Source: Schaalia sp. ORNL0103
GTDB lineage: Bacteria; Actinomycetota; Actinomycetes; Actinomycetales; Actinomycetaceae
DNA: 64,000 nucleotides
Assembly (NCBI RefSeq): GCF_019429565.1
Contig: NZ_JAHXSA010000004.1
Span: 1-64,000 of the forward strand
Direction: 5' to 3'
This document shows positions 31,292-38,888 of the stretch, one piece after another. The notes under the pieces are model-generated. The model was not told the origin of the DNA and did not search any database. It was given only the letters and a program-made list of their open reading frames with translations. A program made the position numbers and the translations under genes. Positions within the stretch are counted from its first letter, which is position 1. Every line of letters starts with the position of its first letter.

Positions 31292-32131
31292 AGCCAGGTA
31301 ACGATTGAGACGCCCCGGGGAGTATCCCTCTCCGGTACATTCACGCGTCCCGTGGACTGCCGCGACGCCGCGGTGATCTTTTCTCACACCTTTTTGTCGG
31401 ATCGTCACGCATCGGGCATGTTCGACTCACTCGGTCGTGCACTGCGTCGCGCCGGCTATGCGACTCTCGGCTTCGACTACTCCGGCCACGGTGCCTCGGG
31501 TGACGAAATCATCACGTTCGATCCTCTCATCGAAGACTTCCGATCCGCGTCCGGCTGGCTCGCCGACCAGGGCTTCGTGCGCCAAATCTGCGTCGGCCAC
31601 GAGTTCGGCGCCGCCGTCGCGCTGCGCTCGCGCCCGCCCGCCGTGCAGACATACGTGCTTGTCTCCCCGGTCCTCGGCCCGCTGTCCTACGACTGGAACC
31701 TCGTGTTCTCCGACGTGCAGCTCTCCGACCTCGAGCACCACGGGGCCACGACCGTGCCCGACGACTCAGAGTCCGTGCGCCAGCAGTTCACGATCTCCAA
31801 GCGCACCCTCGCCGACATGTCCATGGTCTCCGGCGAGGACGCGCTGCGCGGCCTCAGCGTCCCCGTGCTTATCACGCACGACTCCTTCGATGAGGAAACC
31901 GGTCTGCTCGACCGCACACGCGAGGTCTTCCACCTGCTGCCCGACGGCTCCCTCGTCGAAATGACCGCTGCCCCCGACGGCATCGCGGGCGAGTACACGC
32001 CGGTCGACGGCGTGCCCGTCATCGACGAGGCCGTGGATCGCGCGCTCGCCGCCTCCGGTTCGGCGCACCTGCCCGTGCTGGCGGATGTCGCCGCCGAGTG
32101 GGCGAGTCGCTGGGTGCCCGTGAGCCGCTGA
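31289..32131 (+). CDS. Alpha/beta hydrolase
   Basis: This 280-aa protein has the beta-strand start ETPRGVSLSGTF, the LGFDYSGHGAS segment, a nucleophile-elbow-like GHEFGAAVALRS and a late VLITHDSFDEETG. The elbow has GHEFG, with glutamate where serine is expected in G-X-S-X-G, so the catalytic nucleophile is in doubt. The GTG start at 31289 lies 6 nt after TATGTT, consistent with a leaderless message. The enzyme's substrate cannot be inferred, and it could be a non-catalytic family member. Confidence 0.78.
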   Translation: MSQVTIETPRGVSLSGTFTRPVDCRDAAVIFSHTFLSDRHASGMFDSLGRALRRAGYATLGFDYSGHGASGDEIITFDPLIEDFRSASGWLADQGFVRQICVGHEFGAAVALRSRPPAVQTYVLVSPVLGPLSYDWNLVFSDVQLSDLEHHGATTVPDDSESVRQQFTISKRTLADMSMVSGEDALRGLSVPVLITHDSFDEETGLLDRTREVFHLLPDGSLVEMTAAPDGIAGEYTPVDGVPVIDEAVDRALAASGSAHLPVLADVAAEWASRWVPVSR

Positions 32132-32149
32132 TCGCCTGATTTCCGGCGC

Positions 32150-32580
32150 TGTTTGTTGCGCCGCTGGTGTTCTGGGCGCCTTCGGGCCCGGCTGTGGGGC
32201 CGGGCTGCTTGGTGTGCCCGTGGGCGGCGGCCCGCCCGCGAGCCGTCCGCGCCGCGAGCTTCGCTCGGCGCGTCGTCTCGAAGCCCGGCCAGGCCCCGCA
32301 GGCCCCGCGGCGGCCTCCAATCGGGCGGGGCTTGGGGAGCATGTGCTCTCTGGCTCTGCCGCCCACGGGCACCGCGGCCAGGCCCACCAATCCCTCCGGC
32401 GCCCTCCACACCGGCGGCACTTGTGTTGCTTGGACTAGCCCGGCCAGGCCCCGCAGGCCCCGCGGCGGCCTCCAATCGGGCGGGGCTTGGGGTGCGTGTG
32501 CTCTCTGGCTCTGCCGCCCACGGGCACCGCGGCCAGGCCCACCAATCCCTCCGGCGCCCTCCACACCGGCGGTGCCTGGT
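32150..32580. repeat. GC-rich modular repeat patch with an internal near-tandem duplication
   Basis: Two nearly identical blocks of about 133 bp begin at 32284 and 32439, 155 bp apart. Both run from CCCGGCCAGGCCCCGCAGG to CCTCCACACCGGCGG. The upstream part has the GGCGGCCCGCCCGCGAGCC and GCGAGCTTCGCTCGG modules found in the other patches. The segment GGCACTTGTGTTGCTTGGAC recurs in reverse orientation near 62565-62595. No protein is supported here. Confidence 0.8.
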
Positions 32581-32587
32581 CCACATC

Positions 32588-32700
32588 AATTTCGCATGCA
32601 ATTCCCCCACGACTCTTTCAAACCATGAATTCACGGCATTGGAATTGCAACGTTTTCAGACTTTATTGAAACTTCTTCGAATTGAATTGCATGCGAAATT
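32588..32700. repeat. palindromic element, GCATGC subtype
   Basis: AATTTCGCATGCAATTCC and its inverse GAATTGCATGCGAAATT bound a core with CTCTTTCAAACCATGAATTC and CATTGGAATTGCAACGTTTT. It is closely related to the copies at 1594 and 60776, and lies directly after a GC-rich patch. Confidence 0.9.
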
Positions 32701-32782
32701 GGGGGATGGTGACCTTGTTGGGCTGAGGTGGGGTCTTGGGTGTGACTTTTTTCGCCCCGCGTGGCCTATTGTCGGCCTGAGC

Positions 32783-32945
32783 GTGACAAAGTTCGCCCAG
32801 CGCACGAAAAATGGCCCAACATCGGCGGTTTGTGGCGTGCTGGGCGAATTTTGTACCGGGGTGGCCCAAGAATGCCCACTGCTGGGCGAGTTTTGTACCG
32901 GGTTGGCCCAAGAATGCCCCGCGCTGGGCGAATTTTGTACCGGGG
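32783..32945. repeat. 42-bp tandem repeat, 2.5 copies, with a leading inverted arm
   Basis: Units of 42 bp begin at 32839, 32881 and 32923 (the last partial), each starting GCTGGGCGAATTTTGTACCG or a one-base variant. Upstream, ACAAAGTTCGCCCAGCGC is nearly the reverse complement of the unit start, so the block can fold back. It sits in the gap between two convergent genes. Its length and copy number suggest replication-slippage variation. Confidence 0.8.
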
Positions 32946-32964
32946 CATCCCCGCCGCCGGCCAC

Positions 32965-34044
32965 CTACCAGCTGCGCACCAGCTCCGCGAGAGCTGGGGA
33001 AGCCAGCCACTGCCTCGTGCCGAAGGAAGACACGGACACCGCGGCGACGGCTGACGCAAAGCAGATCAGGCGTTCCGGGTCGGCGTCCCCGCCGCGCTCG
33101 ATCGCCCACGTGAAAGCCCCATGGAAAGCGTCGCCCGCCCCCAGCGTCGATGCGTCCCGGACGGCTTCGACGGGAACCTCGCCGCTCGTCCCATCCCACC
33201 AGTACTGCACGGAGCGATCCCCGCGCGTGCGCACAGTGCGCGTGATGCCGAAGCCTCGCAGGAACTCGGCGACCTGCGCCCCATCCGGGCGCGCCATCAG
33301 CGGCGGCGCGAAATCCTCCGAAACGACAGCGATGTCCACGAAGCCCAGCAGGGGAGTGAGCCAGTCCTTCCACGAGCCGCCGTCCAGGATGCGCGGGTGC
33401 GGCGGGCGAGCCTCGAGCAGGGCGAACGGGTCTTCCCCGTCGACTTCGGGCACGCCCAGCGTGAGGGCCGCATGCGCGAGCGCCGGGTTGTGCCCGTCGA
33501 TGAGGACCGCGCCGACGCGCTCGGGCAGCTCGGCCGCCACGCGCTCCGCGTCCGCGTCGAGCCGAGCGTTCGTGGAAGCCACCATGCGACCGCTCGGGTG
33601 CTCAATGATCGAGGACACGGCGGGCTCGCGCGATGCGGGGGACGAGGCCGGGGCGCTCTCACGCTCGCCCGCGTCGGTGGGGTGCTCGCCCGCCTCGGGA
33701 GCGGGGGATGCGGTAGGGGCCGTCGCGTCCACGACGCGCACACCCACGGCCGCGAGGTCGGCCGCAAGGAAGGCGGCAACGGGGCCTTCGCCGAGCGCTG
33801 TCAACAGAATCGGCGCTTCCTCAGAGTCAGCGGGAGCGCCCGAGGCGGCCCCGGCCTCGTGCTCAGGACCAGAGAGAACGCGCGAGGCCGCGCACAGCGC
33901 CGCGTACGTGACGGCCGCGTTCGTCGCGGGACCGCCTGCGGCCATCGTGAAGTCCGTCGACGTGACCTTCAGGAAAGGGTCCGGCACGTGGTCGAGTCGA
34001 TGCAGGACATCCAGGGTCGTGAGCCCGGCGAAGAGAGCAGTCAT
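32965..34044 (-). CDS. PfkB-family carbohydrate kinase
   Basis: This 359-aa sugar or nucleoside kinase has the N-terminal FAGLTTLDVLHRL and glycine-rich AAGGPATNAAVTYAAL motifs. The C-terminal catalytic motif is STLGAGDAFHGAFTW, whose aspartate is the expected base. Low-complexity Glu/Ala/Ser inserts near residues 75-90 and 125-150 enlarge it. The start at 34044 is preferred because GACAAT lies 6 nt upstream, matching a leaderless promoter; a longer frame starts at 34083. Two ACGAGGCCGGGG words, in opposite orientation, lie about 200 bp apart in the gene. The substrate is unknown. Confidence 0.88.
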   Translation of the reverse strand: MTALFAGLTTLDVLHRLDHVPDPFLKVTSTDFTMAAGGPATNAAVTYAALCAASRVLSGPEHEAGAASGAPADSEEAPILLTALGEGPVAAFLAADLAAVGVRVVDATAPTASPAPEAGEHPTDAGERESAPASSPASREPAVSSIIEHPSGRMVASTNARLDADAERVAAELPERVGAVLIDGHNPALAHAALTLGVPEVDGEDPFALLEARPPHPRILDGGSWKDWLTPLLGFVDIAVVSEDFAPPLMARPDGAQVAEFLRGFGITRTVRTRGDRSVQYWWDGTSGEVPVEAVRDASTLGAGDAFHGAFTWAIERGGDADPERLICFASAVAAVSVSSFGTRQWLASPALAELVRSW

Positions 34045-34160
34045 GGGGACATTGTCGCACCCGGTGGCCGCGCGAGACGGCATGGCCGCGGCTCTCGCTG
34101 ACAGGCCGACAAACCCTGTAGCATATGGGCAACGACACTCATCGACTCCTCCGGATCGCC

Positions 34161-34859
34161 ATGCACCTGCTCGACGCGCTGAACAACTCCCTGCCCGAGG
34201 TCTTCCGAGCCATTGACCTCATGGGCGTTCTCCTCAACGGCATCCTCGGTGGCAAAGTTGCCCGAGAACGCAACTTCGACGCCGTTGGCTTCTGCATCCT
34301 CGCGATCATGACGGCGCTCGCGGGCGGCATGATCCGTGACCTGCTCCTGACGACGCGCACCGGAGCGCCCGTCGCCATCACGGACCCCTACTACCTGGGG
34401 TTCGCGATCATCGGGGCTCTCATCGCGATGGCTTTCCGCATGGATTCGCGCGCGTGGTCGGTGCTCCTCGTGATCGCCGACGGTATGGTGCTGGGCTGTT
34501 GGAGCGCGACCGGTGCGATCAAGACCCTCGACGCGGGGTTTGCGATCATGCCGGCGATCCTCATGGGCATCATGACGGCGATCGGCGGCGGCATGGTCCG
34601 CGACATCTCCGCAGGCCTGGTCCCGCGCGTCTTCGGCGGCAACAACCTCTACGCGACCCCCGCGTTCGCGTGCTCGCTGGTCACCGTCATCTTCTGGCAC
34701 ATGGGCCAGCCGGTCCTGGGCATGGGCGCGTCCATCATCGTGGGCCTCGTGTTCACGGGAATGGCGCATTGGCGCCGCTGGAAGCTCCCCCAGACCCGCG
34801 AGTGGACCATCACTCTCACATATTCACAGTTAAAAGCTCTGCGTGGGGGCAAGCGTTAG
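34161..34859 (+). CDS. TRIC-type cation channel family protein (UPF0126)
   Basis: This 232-aa membrane protein has two repeats of three spans, each with the glycine-rich hairpin of the family: LAGGMIRDLLLTTRTGAPV and IGGGMVRDISAGLVPRVF. Members form K+-selective trimeric channels. The start is uncertain. TAGCAT at 34119-34124 looks like a -10 box, which would place the transcript start after the ATG at 34125 and favour the ATG at 34161, where family similarity (LPEVFRAIDLMGV) begins. The ATG at 34125 adds 12 residues. The stop codon overlaps the promoter of the next gene. Confidence 0.9.
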   Translation: MHLLDALNNSLPEVFRAIDLMGVLLNGILGGKVARERNFDAVGFCILAIMTALAGGMIRDLLLTTRTGAPVAITDPYYLGFAIIGALIAMAFRMDSRAWSVLLVIADGMVLGCWSATGAIKTLDAGFAIMPAILMGIMTAIGGGMVRDISAGLVPRVFGGNNLYATPAFACSLVTVIFWHMGQPVLGMGASIIVGLVFTGMAHWRRWKLPQTREWTITLTYSQLKALRGGKR

Positions 34860-34862
34860 TAT
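34857..34862 (+). promoter_or_regulatory. -10 box overlapping the upstream stop codon
   Basis: TAGTAT begins with the TAG stop of the TRIC gene and lies 6 nt before the GTG of the permease gene. This supports a separate leaderless transcript for the permease. Confidence 0.55.
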
Positions 34863-34868
34863 GGCGGT

Positions 34869-36368
34869 GTGACTCCCAAATCAACACCCGCATCTTCGTC
34901 CCCCGCAGCGACGCCCGTCTCGGGGGGCAAGCGTTTTAAGACGTGGCACCTGTCCATGATGGCCCTGGGCCTCGCCATCGGCGCTGGCTTCTTCCTGGGT
35001 ACGGGTTCCGCGATCCATCAGGCCGGTCCGGCCGTCATCGTGTCCTACGCCCTGGCGGCCGTCATCGTCGTGTCGGTCATGCTGGCTCTCGCGGAACTGG
35101 CTTCGTCCTTGCCGTCGACGGGTTCCTTCTCTTCTTACGCCGAGGCCGGGATCGGTCGGTGGGCCGGGTTCACGATCGGGTGGCTGTATTGGGTCATGCT
35201 CATCATGGTGTCGGGTCTGGAGGTGACGGGCGCGGCGACGTTCTTCGTTGGCTGGTTCCCCGCAGTTCCGCAGTGGGTGGTTGCCCTCGTTATTGTCGTT
35301 GTTATTGGCGGTATTAACCTGCTGGCGGCCGGGCAGTACGGCGAAATTGAGGCCTGGCTGTCGATGGTGAAGATCGTCGCGATCGTCGCCTTCCTGGGCG
35401 TGGGCGTCTACCTGGTTGCGCGCACGGCGATCGTCGGCCCCCTGCTGGGTCATGAGGGTGTGCTGCAGAATGTGCTGGGGCACAACGGTTTCGCGCCCAA
35501 CGGCCTGTCGGGTATCGCGGTCGCTCTCCTGGCTGTCATCACGTCCTTCGGTGGCCTGGAGATCGTCACGATCGCAGCCGCCGAGGCCGAGGACCCCCGC
35601 GCCGCCATGAGCAGCGCGATTCGCTCGGTCGTCACCCGTATCCTCGTGTTCTACGTCGGCTCCGTCATCCTGCTGATCGCGCTGCTGCCCTGGGACGGCG
35701 AGGCCATGAAGACGAACGCCTTCGCTGCCGTTCTCGAGATGGCTGGCGTCCCCGCGGTTGGGACGCTCATGAACCTCATCATTTTCATGGCGCTCATCTC
35801 GGCGTTCTCCGCGAACATCTACGCCTCCTCCCGCATGGCGTACTCGTTGTCGGCGCGCGATATGGGTCCGCGATGGCTGCTCGGCGCGTCCGCGTCCAAC
35901 AAGGCTCGCGCGCGCTCGGTCGTCGAGGCGGCCCTCGAGGACGACGAGGCCCTCCTGGCCAACGAGCTCCAGGGCGACATCGAGGCGGGCCGGACCCCGA
36001 AGCGTGCGGTCGGCCTCGTCGTCGTGCTGGCGCTGCTGGCTGTCCTGGGCAACTGGTACCTGCCCGGTTCGATCCTGACGATGCTCATCAACGCGATCGG
36101 TATGGTTCTGCTGATCGTGTGGACGTTCATCATCATCTCGCTGATGCGCCTGCACCCCTCGCTGGATCGCTCGGACTCACTCGTGATTCGTATGCCCGGG
36201 TGGCCGTGGCTGCCGTGGTTGGTCCTCGTGGGTCTGGGCGGTATTGGTGTCCTCATGCTCATGAGCGACGAGGGCCGGGCTCAGCTGGTCTCCATGGGTG
36301 CGCTGACGCTCCTCATCATCGCGATTTACTTCGTGCGTCAGCTCGTGGGGTCGAGCAAGAGGGCCTAA
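34869..36368 (+). CDS. APC-family amino acid permease
   Basis: This 499-aa protein has about 12 membrane spans. It carries the N-terminal signature GLAIGAGFFLGTGSAIHQAGP and the SFGGLEIVTIAAAEAEDP segment typical of the AAT branch of the APC superfamily. A charged cytoplasmic insert of about 45 residues (KARARSVVEAALEDDEALLAN) interrupts the region between spans 8 and 9 and is unusual in length. The GTG start lies 6 nt after TAGTAT (34857-34862), so the message is probably leaderless. The -10 box overlaps the TAG stop of the TRIC gene. Substrate is not evident. Confidence 0.9.
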   Translation: MTPKSTPASSSPAATPVSGGKRFKTWHLSMMALGLAIGAGFFLGTGSAIHQAGPAVIVSYALAAVIVVSVMLALAELASSLPSTGSFSSYAEAGIGRWAGFTIGWLYWVMLIMVSGLEVTGAATFFVGWFPAVPQWVVALVIVVVIGGINLLAAGQYGEIEAWLSMVKIVAIVAFLGVGVYLVARTAIVGPLLGHEGVLQNVLGHNGFAPNGLSGIAVALLAVITSFGGLEIVTIAAAEAEDPRAAMSSAIRSVVTRILVFYVGSVILLIALLPWDGEAMKTNAFAAVLEMAGVPAVGTLMNLIIFMALISAFSANIYASSRMAYSLSARDMGPRWLLGASASNKARARSVVEAALEDDEALLANELQGDIEAGRTPKRAVGLVVVLALLAVLGNWYLPGSILTMLINAIGMVLLIVWTFIIISLMRLHPSLDRSDSLVIRMPGWPWLPWLVLVGLGGIGVLMLMSDEGRAQLVSMGALTLLIIAIYFVRQLVGSSKRA

Positions 36369-36422
36369 TTATCCACAGGAGCCTACCCGCCTGGACGCAG
36401 ATGCCGGTGGGTGGGTGCATCA

Positions 36423-36454
36423 TGAGGGCACCCCGAACGGTCGGGGTGCCCTCA
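36423..36454 (+). terminator. terminator after the amino acid permease
   Basis: TGAGGGCACCCC pairs perfectly with GGGGTGCCCTCA across an 8-nt loop and is followed by TTGTGTG. It lies 55 nt beyond the permease stop and just before the HNH nuclease gene. Confidence 0.8.
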
Positions 36455-36487
36455 TTGTGTGGGTGGCGTGAGAGAAAGGAGAGGGAG

Positions 36488-37225
36488 ATGGCGCGCAAGA
36501 GGCGCAGGAGCATCGGGGACACGGTCCTCCTGCTGGTGATTCTCGCGGCGCTCGTGTGGGCGTTCGCGCCCGGCGTCGGCTGGGACCTGCTGGGCCTGCG
36601 TTCGCGCCTGGGGTGGCCGCCGCTGCGCAGCGGGCAGGCGCTGTCCTCTCTGCCGGATAGCGAGGCTGCCCGCCAGCTGCGTGAGCTCACGGTCCGAGAG
36701 TCGGTCGACGATCCGGCTGCGCCGTCGTATGACCGCGAAGCCTTCGGGCAGCGCTGGGCAGACACCGACCACAACGGCTGCGACACCCGTAACGACATTC
36801 TTGCCCGTGACCTGGCGCGCCCCACCTTTAAGCCGGGCACGCGCGATTGCGTCGTCCTGTCGGGCACGCTCGCCGAGCCCTACACGGGTGCCACGATCGA
36901 GTTCCAGAGGGGGGACAAGACCTCGTCCCTGGTGCAGATCGACCACGTTGTCGCCCTCGCGGACGCGTGGCGCTCGGGCGCCTGGCAGTGGGACGCGCAG
37001 CGCCGCCAGGAATTCGCCAATGACCCGGAGAACCTGCTCGCCGTGGATGGCCAGGCCAACGAGGACAAATCGGCCTCGTCCGCGGATCAGTGGCTGCCGC
37101 CCAATACCGCGTTCCGCTGCGACTACGTGAAGCGCCAGATCGCCGTCAAGAACGCGTACGGGCTGAGCGTCACCCGTGCTGAGCAGGACGCGCTCGCCGA
37201 GCAGCTGTCTATCTGTTCCGGGTGA
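36488..37225 (+). CDS. HNH-family nuclease with N-terminal membrane anchor (DUF1524-like)
   Basis: This 245-aa protein has an N-terminal membrane span or signal anchor (TVLLLVILAALVWAFAPG). Its nuclease region has DHNGCDTRNDILARDL, DCVVLSGTLAEPYTG, the VQIDHVVALADAW catalytic histidine motif, and FANDPENLLAVDGQANEDKS with a final HNH-type asparagine. Secreted nucleases of this type are common in actinobacteria, where they may scavenge DNA or process imported DNA. AAAGGAGAGGGAG gives a strong ribosome site for the ATG at 36488. It lies alone between a terminator and vanZ. Confidence 0.88.
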   Translation: MARKRRRSIGDTVLLLVILAALVWAFAPGVGWDLLGLRSRLGWPPLRSGQALSSLPDSEAARQLRELTVRESVDDPAAPSYDREAFGQRWADTDHNGCDTRNDILARDLARPTFKPGTRDCVVLSGTLAEPYTGATIEFQRGDKTSSLVQIDHVVALADAWRSGAWQWDAQRRQEFANDPENLLAVDGQANEDKSASSADQWLPPNTAFRCDYVKRQIAVKNAYGLSVTRAEQDALAEQLSICSG

Positions 37226-37400
37226 TGGGTGGGGTGCTAGCCCTGCGCCGTGCGCCGCTGTGACGCGCAAATCTGACCAGCAATTTCCAGCGGATTCCCA
37301 GCCGTTTTCTCACAATGTGTCCATCTCGTGTGGAACTGAGCGCACGTCCGCAACATTGCCCGATAACGCCGGTAATGTTCCCCTCAAGGGGAGGGGTGAC

Positions 37401-38255
37401 ATGTACACGGCAATTAACTGGGCGCTTGATCTGGGCCTTTACGCCGCTGTCTGCGCGATCACGTGCGCGCTGTGGTGGTTGCTCGGGCGCCGAGGTGAAA
37501 CCAGTGCCACCGCGGGGCGTGCCGAGGCCTCGACCGACTCCGCTCAGAGCGCCGGGCGGGTGAGCCGTGCACGCCTGACCGTCGCTCAAGCATTGCCGCT
37601 CATCTATCGCCGCTCGAAGCAGACGGGTGCGCTCCTGCCTCGCGAGGAGAACCCGGACACCCCGACGACGGCAGAGATTCCCATGGTCGCGGCCCCCGCC
37701 TCGTCGATGTGGAGGTTCCCGCGCGCCCTGCCTCTCGCCTGGATCCTGTACGCGGCAGGCCTGCTGATTTTCACGCTGCTGCCGCTGCCCTCCGACCCGG
37801 TGGCCGCGTGCGCCGCGATCATTCACTGGGATAACTACACGCCGTTCGGTTCCTTTGTGGCTGTCGCCGACCAGTTCCGTGACGGCGAGAGCCTGCGCGG
37901 CACCCTGTACGCGCTGTCGATCCTGCTCAACATCGCGCTGTTTGTGCCCCTCGGAGCGCTCGCGGAAACCAGCTGGCGCTTCCGTCGCATGCGGCGCGCC
38001 CCCGAGGGTGTGCCAGCCGACGGGTCTCGCCTGGCCCGATCGGTCCCGCATCGCCGCGTCCTGGCGTGGGTGGCGATCGGCTGTGCCGTCTCCTGCCTCA
38101 TCGAGCTGACCCAGTACACGGGCCTGTTCGGCGTCGTGCCCTGCACCTACCGTGTCGTCGACATCGACGACGTCATCATGAATACGCTGGGCGCCTACGC
38201 GGGCGTGCGCCTGCTGCCCTTCATGGCGCGCAACTCGCGCTTCATGGGCGCGTAG
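37401..38255 (+). CDS. VanZ-family membrane protein
   Basis: This 284-aa protein has an N-terminal membrane span, a linker of about 60 residues, and a VanZ domain with YAAGLLIFTLLPLPSD, NYTPFGSF, LNIALFVPLGAL and the closing SCLIELTQYTGLFG...RVVDIDDVIMNTLGAYAGVR motif. VanZ-like proteins are linked to glycopeptide tolerance in enterococci, but most chromosomal members have unknown roles. GGGGAGGGGTGAC precedes the ATG. The last 158 bp, including the stop, recur at 41470-41627, marking the left border of an insertion. Confidence 0.9.
   Translation: MYTAINWALDLGLYAAVCAITCALWWLLGRRGETSATAGRAEASTDSAQSAGRVSRARLTVAQALPLIYRRSKQTGALLPREENPDTPTTAEIPMVAAPASSMWRFPRALPLAWILYAAGLLIFTLLPLPSDPVAACAAIIHWDNYTPFGSFVAVADQFRDGESLRGTLYALSILLNIALFVPLGALAETSWRFRRMRRAPEGVPADGSRLARSVPHRRVLAWVAIGCAVSCLIELTQYTGLFGVVPCTYRVVDIDDVIMNTLGAYAGVRLLPFMARNSRFMGA
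38098..38255 (+). repeat. 158-bp direct repeat, left copy (vanZ 3' end)
   Basis: This is the last part of the intact vanZ gene and matches 41470-41627 with two differences, both synonymous (GACC/GACT and TTC/TTT in the frame). Identity stops exactly at the vanZ TAG on one side. The 3.2 kb between the copies is AT-rich and contains the IS and the metalloprotease-like gene. Confidence 0.92.
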
Positions 38256-38789
38256 AGGTGCAAATGACCAAACTGAGCAATAAGCCATCTCCCTATGTTT
38301 GAGAGTGCGCCTCGGGCGCACATGAAACATGCTGGTGGCGCTTGTGAATCATGGTGCGTAGGTGTTTGCGCGTAGACATAGCCATGATCGAATGGAACAT
38401 TGCTGTTCATGCATAAGAAATGAGTGCGTCAGATGCATATGTTGATAAAAGTCCTCTGGTATAAATCTATCCCGGCTATTCTTTGATTAGCTGAACCTTC
38501 GAATTGTGAAAATGCTGTGATTTGTGGTCAGTGGGTGGAGAACTCTGTCAGGGTATTCATTCTCCGATTTGCCTGAATGTGCTCGAAATGCTGTTGAAAT
38601 ATATGTGGACTTGAGGACTGTGATCGGGTTGGGGGGGCTGATCGATTGAAGCCGTAAAAGTGTGTGCTCATCGGAGCCGCGTACGACCTATCGAAGCGTG
38701 ATTGACTCGCCAATGATGGTAGTTCAATGTAAATTGAAACTTCATTGAAAGTAGTTGTAATTTATTGCCATTTATCCTGAAGGCTGAGA
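38256..38789. other. AT-rich non-coding start of the island
   Basis: This 534-bp stretch is far richer in A and T than the flanking genes. It contains no convincing gene; a 61-codon minus-strand frame at 38528-38713 has no family resemblance or ribosome site. Near 38735-38780 are several TTGAAA/TAATTT-like words that could include the promoter of the split gene that begins at 38790. Confidence 0.55.
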
Positions 38790-38888
38790 GTGAAGCTTGC
38801 GTGGGGAAGTACATGGCGTTACTGTATGGGTATGATGAATAAGGCAAAATCCTCTAATCGCTATTGGCATAGCCCTGATAGGTTTGTT
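38790..38888 (+). pseudogene. 5' fragment of the HExxH metalloprotease-like gene, cut by the IS
   Basis: A GTG at 38790 with AAGG 6 nt upstream opens a frame that reads through three ATGs (38826, 38832, 38835) to SSNRYWHSPDRFV, where the IS begins. If the IS and one copy of the 8-bp target duplication are removed, this frame continues without a break into QQDRLVDRLLGKASK at 40333. The fragment adds up to 33 codons to the downstream gene. Confidence 0.75.

Noticed and set aside
32839-32945. Possible CRISPR array in the 42-bp tandem repeat
   Set aside because: Units are contiguous without unique spacers.
32153-34216. Long plus-strand frame through the GC-rich patch and opposite the PfkB gene
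   Set aside because: Begins in repeats, has no ribosome site, and the opposite strand encodes a complete PfkB kinase.
37401-38255. A vancomycin-resistance cluster around vanZ
   Set aside because: No vanHAX, vanRS or D-Ala-D-Lac genes nearby; VanZ-family proteins are common in chromosomes with other roles.
38528-38713. A 61-codon minus-strand gene in the AT-rich region
   Set aside because: No ribosome site, no recognisable motif, and the length is within chance for this composition.
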